Of a DNA stretch of 64,000 nucleotides, positions 24,330-34,999 are shown piece by piece. Made by a program: the position numbers and the translations under genes. Origin of the DNA: Lateolabrax maculatus (taxonomy: Eukaryota; Chordata; Actinopteri; Acropomatiformes; Lateolabracidae); assembly GCA_031216445.1 (NCBI GenBank), contig CM062196.1, positions 1,122,501-1,186,500 of the forward strand. Direction: 5' to 3'. Positions within the stretch are counted from its first letter, which is position 1. The number at the start of each line of letters is the position of its first letter. The notes under the pieces were generated by a model. That model was given only the letters and a program-made list of their open reading frames with translations, was not told the DNA's origin and did no database searches.

Positions 24330-25110
24330 TATGGGACGGATGTGGAGGTGGTACCTGCATACAGGTACCTGGGTGTCACACTGGACAATAAACTGGACTG
24401 GTCCACCAACACAGAGGCCGTCTACAAGAAGGGCCTGAGTCGGCTTTACTTTCTGAGGAGGCTCAGGTCCTTCAACGTCTGCAACAAGATGCTGCAGATG
24501 TTCTACAAGTCTGTTGTGGCGAGCACCATCTTCTTTGCCGTGGTGTCCTGGGGTGCGGGCATCAAGTCAAAGGATGCCAACAGACTGAACAAAATCATCA
24601 GGAAAGCTGAGTCTGTGGTTGGCTCTAAGCTTGTCACTCTGGAGGAGGTGGTGGAGGACAGGATGCTGGCAAAACTGCTGGTGATCATGGACAATCCCTC
24701 TCACCCCCTCCACAAAACACTGGACAAGCTAAAGAGCAGCTTCAGCCACAGACTCATTCAACCCCGCTGCTCTAAGGAACGATACAGGAAATCGTTCCTC
24801 CCAACCGCAATAAGACTCTACAACTCATCTACCTCTGTCAGAGTCACCACCACAGAACTGCACTAAATGTCTCCTTGCACTGTATATATATATACTGGAA
24901 CATTTAATTTTATTCTATTTTATTCTATTTTATTCTATTTTATTCTATTTTATTCTATTTTATTCTATTTTATTCTGTTGCATTGTATTGTATTGTATTC
25001 TATTGTTGTACTGTATTTTATTGTATTTAAATATACCAGCTGCTACGATGACCTAATTTCCCTTCGGGGATGAATAAAGTAATCTATCTATCTATCTATC
25101 TATCTATAAC
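24330..25110 (+). mobile_element. 5'-truncated non-LTR retrotransposon (L2/Rex1-type) 3' end
   Basis: An open stretch (24342-24866) encodes the C-terminal part of a LINE reverse transcriptase: 'YRYLGVTLDNKLDW' is the RT thumb-side motif, followed by the cysteine/arginine-rich end region. After the stop come a (TTTTA/TTCTA)n-like stretch, 'cccttcggggatgaataaag' and a (TCTA)n tail at 25084-25106. That is the classic 3' tail of L2/CR1/Rex1-type fish LINEs. The 5' part, including the RT catalytic motif and endonuclease, is missing, so this copy is dead. Similar 3'-end fragments in reverse occur near 28795-28830 and 51655-51690. Confidence 0.85.
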
Positions 25111-25731
25111 AGAATAAAAGTAATGTTTTTTCTCTAAAAATCTACTCAAGTAAGAGTCACAGTATGCAAAATTAAAACTACTCTGACAAGTACAGTTTAC
25201 TCAAAAGTTACTTGACTAAATGTGACTTGTTACTGCCCACCTCTCACATCACTTTCTGTGACAGCAGTTTTAAAGCACAGTCGAGCTTTGTTTATGCCCG
25301 TCGACAGAGTAAACATGGCTGCCACTAATACTAACTACTTCTATACAACTACTAACTAATTTAAACAAAAAATTAAATCAAATGTATATAAAAAATATAA
25401 AAAGCATTTAAAAATTAAGATTTATAAATTCATATTTTACACAGCAAATACTATTTATTACATTTAGATAATATGCTTTTGTGTTCACCATGAAAGCTTT
25501 GGTGATTTTTCAATTCCTGCCTGAAAGAAACATATTCTAGTATCCATCCACTTCCATTCATAGTTCTTCATTCAGCTTCAGTGTTATTCCACTACAGTTC
25601 ATTTCTCATTTACTCTATATCTGTATAATAATGCTTCAAACTGAGCTCACTCTGGGTTTCGGTTTCAGCTCATAAATGCTACATGTTAACCAGGTGAACA
25701 GTAAAACTACGTTCAGATAGAAAATAAGTGG

Positions 25732-25733
<2 letters not shown>

Positions 25734-25805
<72 letters not shown>
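25734..25805. repeat. (GT)n microsatellite
   Basis: About 70 bp perfect GT repeat in intergenic DNA. Confidence 0.95.
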
Positions 25806-25806
<1 letters not shown>

Positions 25807-26786
25807 GCTTCAGGTGAGAGGATGAAATATGAACCAGGAAGTCCAGTTTGAATAATACTTCCGCGAGTTTAAATGTTTATCAAACACCAAAACGCTGCAC
25901 AGTGGTTTTATAGTTTTTATCATTTTATTCTCCCACGTGACAATCAGGAGGTGATGAAGTCATCTGCCAGGTATGTGCGTTGGCACGTATTTGATTGGCC
26001 AACACAGTTTGTTGCGAGTTGTCACGGCATTGCTTTGTGTAAAACGTTGGCGACCCACTGTACACTCATTATAGGAAAAGTACACATGTAACTACTAACA
26101 TAGCATGATAATGGCTGCCTTCCACTTAGTTTTACCAATTTCAAGGCCCTGGCATTGCGACGGTTTCTCACTGACGTGGCTTACTGGAACACTTAAAGGT
26201 CTGTTGTGAGGTGCCAGGATCCGCCTCTCATTACTGTACGTATCATACGATGGAGGAGGACTTAAATGTCCAAATCTGTAGATACTACTGGGCTGCCCAG
26301 TAACGAACTTAGAGTCTTATACCACTACATCAAACCTCCCCTTAAACACATGTATCAACACATATAGATCTAAGGAAATCCTCCTCTAATCCTCTGGTTG
26401 TGAACATGATCCATGTATGGCAGGAGTTCGGAGATAACCTCACAGAGCTGCAGACTCTCGGTCTCAGTTTCACTCGGCAGCAGTTAAGCACCAGAAGTCG
26501 TAGAGTGCCAGCAAGTCAGGATGAAAAAAACTAGCTTCAAACATAGATGTAAACAAGGTTTCAAAATATTAAAATAATCAAGCATTTATTAATTTAAACA
26601 CTCTGCATGTTTTATTTGTAAGGAAAGACATTCAACATGTTTCTTAGGCTCATTTATATATTTTACTTTATTTATTTATTATTTATGTATTATTGAACCC
26701 TTTGGGGCTCTGTAAGTTAAAATCAGTCTAACCCTTTTCAGAAAATGAAAACTGACTCTCATTCTAATGTTTGGGTTTCAGGATGA

Positions 26787-27746
26787 TTAGTCAAAGCATG
26801 GTAAATGGAATTTGACATTTACGAAACAAAGACAGGACTTCTTCTTCTTCTTCTTCTTCATCTTCTTCTTCTTCTTTTTGTTCTGTTCTGTTGTGGACGG
26901 AGACTCGGACTCGTCTGTGTCCTCCTCGTCTGTGCTTTCTGCTGTAATGACCAGAAAGCAAACACATAGTTGTTACCATCGTTATTCTGCCAATATATAG
27001 TTCTGACATGTACATACTGGAAAATATAATATTACTTTATATAACATATACAGATTTTGAGCAGCTAAAGGACAAGTTATGCAGAAAAATCTCAAGTTAA
27101 CGAAGTGGAGCTTTGTTATGACAATAATAAACAGAAGTGATAATAATTTTCTTACCCACATGGCTGTCGAGCTGAGAAACGAGATCACGCTGATTTATCT
27201 TTTGGAGAATCTCTTGTGTGACTTTTAAAGCCTTCTCGCTGCCGTAGTGGTCGGTCACTAACGTAGCGATGTCTATGATATCCTTATTCTCCAACTTGCT
27301 CTGAGGAACAGAGGGGTAGCCTTCCTTCTTGTAATTTTTGAGTTTGAATTTAAAAGACTTTAAGTTTTCTGCTCCTAGTTGATCCAGAGTGTTTTTAATG
27401 ATCTCAGCTGAGTTCTGGAGAAACAGAAGAGGAGAAATTAGTGAATCATTTAGTGAGTCAAGTCGACATGTGACCACCTACAGAGAGCAGCAGCCAATCA
27501 TATTTTAGCTATCTCTTCTGTTAGGCAGATATTACTGTACGAGACTTAATTTACATGCCTTTTAATTGGACTACAAATACAATTACAACAATATTTAGTG
27601 TTTCATGACTAAGTTTTTACTTCTTTTGTCCTCTCCAGTGTCGTTGCTGCCTGCTGCTCTATAACCATTTCCTCAGTTTCCGGACGTTCCTCCATTGGCA
27701 GATTTTCAATTTGTTCTTTGCTGATCCGACGATCGGGACGCAGCAT
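26787..27746 (-). CDS. Pyrin-only protein with lysine/cysteine tail
   Basis: Three exons join in phase: 27746-27621 (42 codons from ATG; an in-frame stop lies just upstream), 27414-27156 (pyrin) and 26941-26787 (TAA), giving about 179 residues. The first exon has no recognisable domain ('MLRPDRRISKEQIE'); a second in-frame ATG ('MEERPETEE') could also start translation. The pyrin exon has 'ENLKSFKFKLKNY' and 'DIATLVTDHYGSEKAL' and is 259 nt, the same length and phase as the exon at 30512-30254. The last exon is acidic, then poly-lysine, then 'CLCFVNVKFHLPCF', a tail shared with the neighbouring gene. Pyrin-only proteins in mammals modulate inflammasomes; this role is inferred here. AATAAA signals in minus orientation lie at about 26665-26685. 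A 5' UTR exon probably ends at 28391. Confidence 0.75.
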
Positions 27747-28390
27747 CAAAAAGTCAGATCATGAATGTTGATTTGCATGTCCATGCAGTGAATGGATGGT
27801 GAAGAATATTCATGTTAGTTCATCATGATAAAACATTTTAATCATCCTCCTTGTTGGATGGCCTGACTTTTTAACTTTACACACTTTTTTTGAATATGTT
27901 TAAATTTGCCAGACCATCTGGCACCTTAAATGCAAGACAGCCGATCATAATGAGGTATTGCCATGACAGTGGGGGTGAGAGGGGACCCTCCAAAAAAAAC
28001 CAAAACAGCTGGATTAAATGAACAGCACTGTAACTTCTGTGACTACTAATGCTACCTGTAAACCAATGCTGAAGAATGATAATGTTAATGCAGTCTTCAT
28101 GCAAATTAAACAAAGGGAATAATTTACACACTGACAACCATCCATGAATTTAAAAAGTTCTGAAATCTGTGTTTAAGATTTTCAGGTTCAACTCACTTCT
28201 TTATTCAGAGAATCATCACAGTTTTACCTCATGTGACCAAAAGCAGAGTGAAGCAATTTGGTAGAAAAAGAACCTGCGGATACACTTCAGTACGTTTTAA
28301 CAAATGTGAACATTCAACAAGGATAATAACAGCAGGTTATTGGTTAAAAGATGCCAACAGTGAAAGATTATGTGTGCAAACATTTCATAC

Positions 28391-28480
28391 CTTCAGAGCA
28401 GCAACCATCAGTGATGAAGCGAAATGATTTAAAGTTCAAGCTCCAGCTCCGATAAAAGAATCGCCGGTACAGAAATCTAT
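28391..28480 (-). promoter_or_regulatory. Probable non-coding first exon of the pyrin-only gene
   Basis: On the minus strand the block ends 'CTCTGAAG' followed by donor GTATGA. A clearly related block ends at 33541 ('CTGAAG' then GTACGT) upstream of the SAM-SAM-pyrin gene. The similarity runs over roughly 28195-28600 versus 33340-33700, including 'cagtgatgaag'/'catcagtgat' and 'ttgttgattattaacatcca'/'ctgttgattattaacagcca'. The left edge is approximate. No ATG-initiated reading frame continues through it. Confidence 0.45.
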
Positions 28481-28734
28481 TAAAACGTTTACAAGTTTTT
28501 ACAACTTTCTTGTTGATTATTAACATCCACACTGAAAACATCATAATCATCACCACTAAAACAGTGGGTTTAGTGCTAATTAGCAAATGTTAATGCTTAC
28601 ACGGGCTAAACTAAGAAGGTGAACATTGTATATGTTTAACAGCAGCATGTTGGCATCGTCATTTTGAGCACATCAGCATTTAGCTGTAGACTCTTTACAC
28701 AAACACTTTCCACGTCACGACCGAGTGCGACGCC

Positions 28735-28788
28735 ATGAACGTCTTCGAGGAGAAACTGTCACTGTGCATCGTCGAGTACAGCTGTAAG
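28735..28788 (+). other. Orphan exon-like reading frame
   Basis: On the plus strand an ATG ('MNVFEEKLSLCIVEYSCK') runs 18 codons to a strong donor, AAG|GTAAGA, in a CpG-containing patch ('cacgtcacgaccgagtgcga'). No downstream partner exon was found. The donor abuts a reversed LINE-tail fragment ('tttattgatcccagcgggga'). It could be a stranded first exon of a lost gene or chance. Confidence 0.25.
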
Positions 28789-29895
28789 GTAAGATAAACC
28801 TTTATTGATCCCAGCGGGGAAGTTCAGTTGTTACAGCAGCACAACGACAGAAATAAGTACAGTAAGTGGAAAGTAAAAGAAAGAAATAATAGAACTAAAA
28901 AAAGAAAAGAATACAAAATAGAGACTGTAGGCTACAAGAGCATTTGCAGAGCAAAATTACAAAATTACAAGTGTCAGTGGTGAGATTAATATCAGCAGAG
29001 TCAACAAAGTGAACTCCAGACTAATATATGATATGATTAATGAAAGGTTCCTAGTTGGTCTGTTATAATAGAGACATAATAGAAGTAGGATATAGTATAT
29101 CATGCCGAACCATTATTAACATAGTATAATACCCCCCAACAAATTTACCACTGATAACTGATAGTATAGTACAATTAACATAGTATAAAGTGTAAGTATA
29201 TAGTAAATCAACATATATATTATATAGTATAACAAAATAGATAATAAATAGTGTAGAACAAAATATATCAGCAGATATAGTGAATATGGCTATAAACATG
29301 CTGTACAAACTATTTTGTTTCAAGACATACTTGTGGTCTTTTTATGAAACAAACGTTAAAATGACTGAATCACTGAGTGAAAACCAAAACAGCAAGACAA
29401 GTTTATTTATTCAGCATTTACATGAGGCAAAACATATTTACACTGAAAACACAAAATATAAAAATAATTTACAAGAGGAACTAGAAAAAGAAAACAGAAA
29501 GAAGTAAAGGATGCAAGTACAGCTTAAATAATGTAGTTATAGTAAGTGTATCTTGATTATAAGCAAGGGAGAATAAAAATGTTTGGTGGTGAGACTTTAA
29601 TCAACAGCATTAGTTGAATTAGTTTAGTAACATTACATCATCATTTTCAGGTCAATTCCAGAAAGATCTGAAAAAGCTGAATCTCATCTTCTTCTTCCTG
29701 CTTCAGTCAGCAAACAACAAAACGGTGTAACAGAGCCACCATGCGGACAGCGGCGGGACGGACTCCTCACAGTTCCTGGTGTCTGAGATCCATCAGATGA
29801 GTTCGCAAACGAGTTTAAACCTCCTTCTTCTGTCGTATTTTCGTATTGAAAATCAGTAAGAAGAGTCGTGATGATTTTGTTATGTCCAGCAGCTG

Positions 29896-31222
29896 CTATA
29901 AAGACGGTTCGTTAAAGCAGGATGGCAAGTTTATTTTGACATTCATGAAACAAAGAACATTTTTTTCTTCCCTCTTGTTGTGTTTACATGTGGAAGAGGA
30001 CGGTGAGTCTGACTTCACTGTGTCCTCTGTGTCCTCCTCACCAGCACAGCATTTATCATAGTACTTCACTTGACCTGTTAAGCAAATATGTAAATAGTTT
30101 AATCAATTCATGAACAAACTGCTGTTAGAATTCTATACAATCCACCAATAAAGTTATACCAGGCGAAACAGACTCAAAACTCATCTTTCAGACCTTTACA
30201 ATACATAAATATACGTGTTGTTTGTGTACAGTGGAGATGTATTTGTTTCTTACCTTTGTGGCTTTCCAGTTGAGAAACAAGTTCACGCTGATTTATTTTT
30301 TGGAGAATATCTCGTGTGACCCATAAAGCCTCCTGACAGCCGTAGTGGTCGGTCAGTAACGTAGCGATGTCCATGGTGTCCTTATCCTCCAGTTTGCTCA
30401 GAGGAACACAGTCATAGCCTTCCTTCTTGAAATTTCTGAGTTGGAATTTAAAAGATTTTAGGTCATTTCTCCCCAGTTTATCCAGGATGTTTTTAATCAG
30501 CACAGCGGCGTTCTGCAGAAACACAAGAGGAGAAAATATGGGAACATTTGACCTCACACTTCTCATTTTTACCTTTATTTAATCTGAGCTACCGTGCAAG
30601 CGTTCGACAACACAGAGATGTACAAACACTGAAATGTTACCGCAGCAGCTTCCTGTGACGTCAGCAGCTGGTTCTTCTCTGGAGCTTTCTTGCTTTCTGG
30701 CTTTTTTCTGGCCCTAAAGGACAAACGGATGCTGTGACGGATGGAACTCATCATGGGCTCTGGTTTATTTTTCAGTCGACTGAGCTCCTTAAGAATCTTG
30801 ACAGTGGGACCCTTTTTCAGCTCCAGATCCAGAAGATCCTGCTTCCTGAAGCAAACAAGGCAATCTCCAGACACCTCCTCCTCTTGGAATCGCTCTGCCT
30901 TTTTGCCATCGAGCTTCACCTGCTGCACTAACCACTGGGTCACTTCCTCCTTGGTCCAGTTTTCCACCTCAGCTGGGAACTGTGACTCCTGCTGGGATCC
31001 TTCTTTAAGTCTTTCTAGATAAGATATGATTTTGACAGCAGGGCCGTGTTTTATTGCTAACTCTAGTACATCTTTCTTTTCAAAGTCACCTAGAACCTCT
31101 CCTGACACTTCCTCTTCAACGAATGTGTCGGCACAACTCCGGTGAACTTTGACCTCCGTCATCAGCCAGCGGTGGACGTCCTCTTTGGTCCATGTTTCAA
31201 TCTCAGTCGTCGACTCGCTCAT
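29896..31222 (-). CDS. SAM-SAM-pyrin protein without NTPase core
   Basis: Three exons join in phase: 31222-30641 (194 codons), 30512-30254 (pyrin, 259 nt) and 30074-29896 (TAG). The total is 1020 nt, 339 residues. The two SAM domains (about 8-72 and 85-150) closely resemble those of the gene at 15632-21184: shared 'EDVHRWLMTEVKVH', 'KHGPAVKI', 'VSGDCLVCF' and 'KQDLLDLE'. The pyrin domain has 'NDLKSFKFQLRNFKKEGY' and 'DIATLLTDHYGCQEAL'. Instead of the SAMD9 core, the phase-1 junction enters a short exon that is acidic, then lysine-rich, and ends 'CFMNVKINLPSCF'. The ATG follows a good acceptor ('TTTTCTTTCAG') and the leader shared with the large gene. It may act as an adaptor or dominant-negative partner of the large protein; this is inferred. 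A 5' UTR exon probably ends at 33541. AATAAA in minus orientation lies at 29402-29407. Confidence 0.8.
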
Positions 31223-32094
31223 TTTGGATCAACTGAAAGAAAAGAAACAGAAGAAAGTGGATGAGTAAAAAAGATTTATATGTTGCACCGTCTAACATCA
31301 TCACCACCACCGCTGCTGCTGGGGTGGTATGAACAAATAAATAAAAAGGTAGAAAAATCATATGATAAAAGTTAAATTATACTACGCTTGATGATGTAAA
31401 GAGTTACGCCTGCACTCCAAAACACTAAATAGTGTTTTACGTTAAAAATATAGGCATACTATATCTAAAATAAAACTGCAGTGTATTTATCCTGTTTATT
31501 TCTTTATTGCAAATATGTCTATATTTGTACTTGAAAGTATTCCTTTTTCCACTGTGATGAGGTACAGACTTTTTGAGTTTGCTATCCATGTTTTCAGTTT
31601 CAACTTTTACTTTATACAAAGTCATTGTTATAGTCAACTTTAATATTTCATGGCAAAATTTTACATTCACAAATGCAGATTCTCTAAATTTCCTCTTGAT
31701 TTTCTGCTTTTTTCATATATACAGACTTGTCATTTATTTATTTATTTTCCCCTATTTTGCCTTCTTTTTTATAGATTTTTTAACTATATAATTATATTTA
31801 TTATAATATAATATCGTTTTGTTTTGTATTTGTTGAAGTTATATTAATTTCTGATCAATGCAAATTATAGATGGAGCCTTTGGTTAGGCAGAGTATATAT
31901 ATATATATATATGAACAACAACATATATATGTATAGATATAGATATTAATGTATATATATTTTATGTTGTTGTTCCTTTATGTCCTTGCTTGTTGTAGAC
32001 CTACTTTCTCCGGGTTTTGTGATTGTATTGCTCTACTTTTCTTTGTTCATTGTATCTGATTTTGTCCCAATAAAGTTGAAACAAAACAAACCGA

Positions 32095-32245
32095 CTGGTG
32101 ACGTCAACGCCGGTCGTATCAACCAATCAGACGTGAGGACGGTTAACGGTCCGAACTGTGACGTCACAGTTCTAATGCTAACGGCTGTAAATTAGCAGCA
32201 GATGTGGCTGGAGGACATTTTGGACTTGGACCAGTTCACCTTCCT
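32095..32245. promoter_or_regulatory. Promoter-like patch with two CRE motifs and a CCAAT box
   Basis: Contains 'gtgacgtcaacg', 'caaccaatcagacgtga' and the palindromic 'tgtgacgtcacag' within about 70 bp, in otherwise A/T-rich DNA. On the plus strand it is followed by an ATG with a 22-codon frame ('MWLEDILDLDQF') that ends in a stop. No clear downstream gene is linked to it. Confidence 0.3.
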
Positions 32246-32803
32246 ACAAACTGCAAGGTGCAGTCTGTAGTTTCATAAAGACAGTGATCCTTGAACCTTG
32301 ATATGAGCTTATCACACAAACATCTCATACACTGAAGTCAGCGTGGGTCGAAAGGGAAAGTAACAGGAAATATCAGTGTACAAATGTCAAAGTTTATTAT
32401 TTAACTAACAATAAACATGATTAACTCTGCTTATCTAGGTCAGAGCTCTTTTTTAAAAAAGTGCTCCTGAAAATGGAAAACAAAAGTGTTCCAGACCAAA
32501 TCAGATCTGAGGGCAGCAAAGTAAAAAATCTCATCTTAAGGCTGTATATTTTTTGCAGACTTGTGATAGTGTAACCAATACGATACCTGAGTTTCAGTAT
32601 TGATACCACAATATCAAACTGCTTGGTATGGGAAATATACAAATGTTTTAACACTTATTATTCCAAAAATATGCCAAACCACTCAATGCATCAATGTTAA
32701 ACATGACAGTTATTGAATCTGGGTCCAAGTACTTTGATTGGATACCCAGGCCTACTGCAGCTCTGATGTGTTTTCACGTGAATGTAAATGTAAACTCTGT
32801 AAA

Positions 32804-32876
<73 letters not shown>

Positions 32877-33540
32877 ATTTTCCACATCTGATCTGTACTT
32901 TGTGTTCAAGCTTCAATAAGCTGAGATATTGTGTGTATTTTTACGCACAAAGATACTTACATTTTTCAATGCAACAATTTAAATTAGACTAGTGAAAACA
33001 ATTGATTATTTTTGTTATCGATTTAATTGCCATTATATCAGGTGTTTAAGATGTCAATGGAGTGAAAAATGTCCATCACAAGTTCCCAGAGTCCAAAGGG
33101 CGACTTTACATGTCTTATTCTGTCTGAACAACTGTTAAAAACACACAGATATTCAGTTTACTGTCACAGAAGGTTAAAAAAACCTGAAAAAGTCACATCT
33201 GAGAAGCTGAAACCAGTGATTATTTCTCCATTTTTGCTTCAACCATTATTCGATTATCAGAATAGTTTCCAGTAAATTTTCTGATGATCAGATGGCTGCT
33301 AATCTGGAATATAAAATTCTTAAAATAAAAACTTTTATTTTTCTCCTTGTTTGAGAATCATTTTACCTGAAACAAGAGTGAAGCAATTAGGTAGAAAAAC
33401 TACCCAAAAACCTGCAGTTTGCTTAAATAAATATCATTGCAGCAGGACAACAATGACACCACATTATTAGTTAAGTCGTGGCTACAGTCGCGTTTATCTG
33501 CTCTTTGATTGGAAGTGAACAGGTAGGAAACATCACGTAC

Positions 33541-33640
33541 CTTCAGACCAGTTAAACTTCATCAGTGATCAGAACTAAATTATTTAGGTCCAACTCCAGC
33601 TGCGATAAAACCGATCACTGATCCAGAACGTCTCACAGTT
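33541..33640 (-). promoter_or_regulatory. Probable non-coding first exon of the SAM-SAM-pyrin gene
   Basis: Minus-strand block ending 'CTGAAG' with donor GTACGT, paralogous to the block ending at 28391. The acceptor that would pair with it is the one just before the ATG at 31222. Upstream on the minus strand, 33729-33738 reads GGAAGAGAAA, an ETS-IRF composite-like motif. The 5' edge is approximate. Confidence 0.45.
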
Positions 33641-34139
33641 TTTAAATTACTTTCTGTTGATTATTAACAGCCACACACAAGTGATCACAACCTTTGACCT
33701 TTAGAAACACCACTAATACTTGCTGCTGTTTCTCTTCCAGTACGTCAGCTGCAGCGTTTCACAGACACTTACAGAATATTTAGATTATTATTGATTATGA
33801 CACTGATAGGTTTAAAAAAGTGAATAATAAAAACATTGTGTAACTTTATGCATTAATGCTCAGAATTACTAAAGACAGAATCTGGTTTTGTCTCTTGTAC
33901 TCAGTAAAGTGGAAAGTTACCAAGTACATTTACTCAACTACTGCACTAAGCACAAGTTTACAAGTACTTGTACATTACCTGAGTACTGTCTTTTCATGTC
34001 ACTTTCTCCTTCCACCACATCACAGAGTAAATATTGTTCTTTTTACTACATTTATCTGACAGCTTTAATTACTTTACAAATTAAGACTGTTACACACAAA
34101 ATGATGAATCGATTTTTTTGGCTAATTGACCACAGATTT

Positions 34140-34640
34140 GCATGATTTGAATGATTTGAATCATGTGAATGTGTTTTAATAATGTTGAGCTTTGGACTGT
34201 TGGTTGGACACAACAAGCATTGTGAAGGTGTCACTTTGGGCTCTGGCTCATCGTGACGCCATTTCTCACTATTTTCACTATTTTTACAAAGCAAACGATC
34301 AATGGATTAATGGAGAAAATAATCAGCAGATGGATCCAGAATGAAAATAATCATCAGCTGCAGTCCGATACAAAACAGTTCAAAATGAGCTCCAACAGTA
34401 AAATCCTGCTTTTCCATGAATGATGAGGAATAATAATCTAATGATAGAATATATAATAGTACAACAGGCACAGGGGACATTTTACTGTGGAAATACTTTA
34501 ACTACATGTTACTGATTATACTCACAGACTTTTACTGAGGAACAGTTTCACTGCAGGACTTTTACTGTCACACAGTATTTACACTGTGTATTAGTACTTT
34601 TACTGCAGTAAAGGACCTGAATACTTCCTCCAGCATGGAG
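34140..34640. repeat. Interspersed repeat, copy C
   Basis: Near-identical to 3140-3775 over most of its length, including 'gttggttggacacaacaagc' and 'cagctgcagtccgatacaaa'. It sits immediately upstream of the TRIM gene. Confidence 0.85.
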
Positions 34641-34959
34641 CCTTCAGCAAAGTGTGAGGAGCCAGAAGGATTTTACAGCTTTCCAACAGGCTTCATGTTA
34701 AAGGAGGAAGCAGCGTTCAGGTTCACAGCGCTGCTCCTCTTCCTGGACTGAGTCACAGCTTGATAAGCCCTCCCTCCTCCTCCTGCTCTCTAACACAGCG
34801 ATACCAGTCTGTCAACGTTTTTTCTGGTTCCCTCCCTTCAGATCTCCAGTTTGCAGATGGGTGTAACCAACATGTGGTGACGTGCAGCAGCTGACAGGCC
34901 CCGTTCACTGCAGAGACACATGTTGTTGAGATCAGAGCTCAGACTAGTTTCAGCTCTCA

Positions 34960-34969
34960 GGAAGTGAAA
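34960..34969 (+). promoter_or_regulatory. ETS-IRF composite-like element near the TRIM start
   Basis: The sequence GGAAGTGAAA matches the GGAANNGAAA pattern of an ETS/IRF composite element and lies 31 nt before the TRIM ATG. Pattern match only; the transcription start is unknown. Confidence 0.25.
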
Positions 34970-34999
34970 CTCACACAGTCGTCGACACTGAGAGGTGAA

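Larger units (their letters stand above)
21186..26780. other. Intergenic region with promoter candidate and LINE fragment
   Basis: No supported protein gene apart from the LINE relic at 24330-25110. The 21810-22000 stretch resembles the dispersed 'ttggtcagacaaaacagcaa' type repeat. 22450-22550 is promoter-like and noted separately. 23400-23700 and 25120-25700 hold A/T-rich unique-looking DNA, and a (GT)n tract sits at 25734-25805. Confidence 0.5.
31223..34959. other. Intergenic region: 5' leader of the SAM-SAM-pyrin gene, repeats
   Basis: Holds the probable 5' UTR exon ending at 33541, a (TA)n tract at 32807-32856, a CRE-bearing promoter-like patch at 32095-32240, a dispersed repeat at about 33080-33260, and the long repeat copy at 34140-34640. 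No other coding exon is supported. Confidence 0.5.

Noticed and set aside
24342..24866. 174-residue ORF as a host gene
   Set aside because: It is the C-terminal end of a LINE reverse transcriptase followed by the element's typical tail and (TCTA)n.
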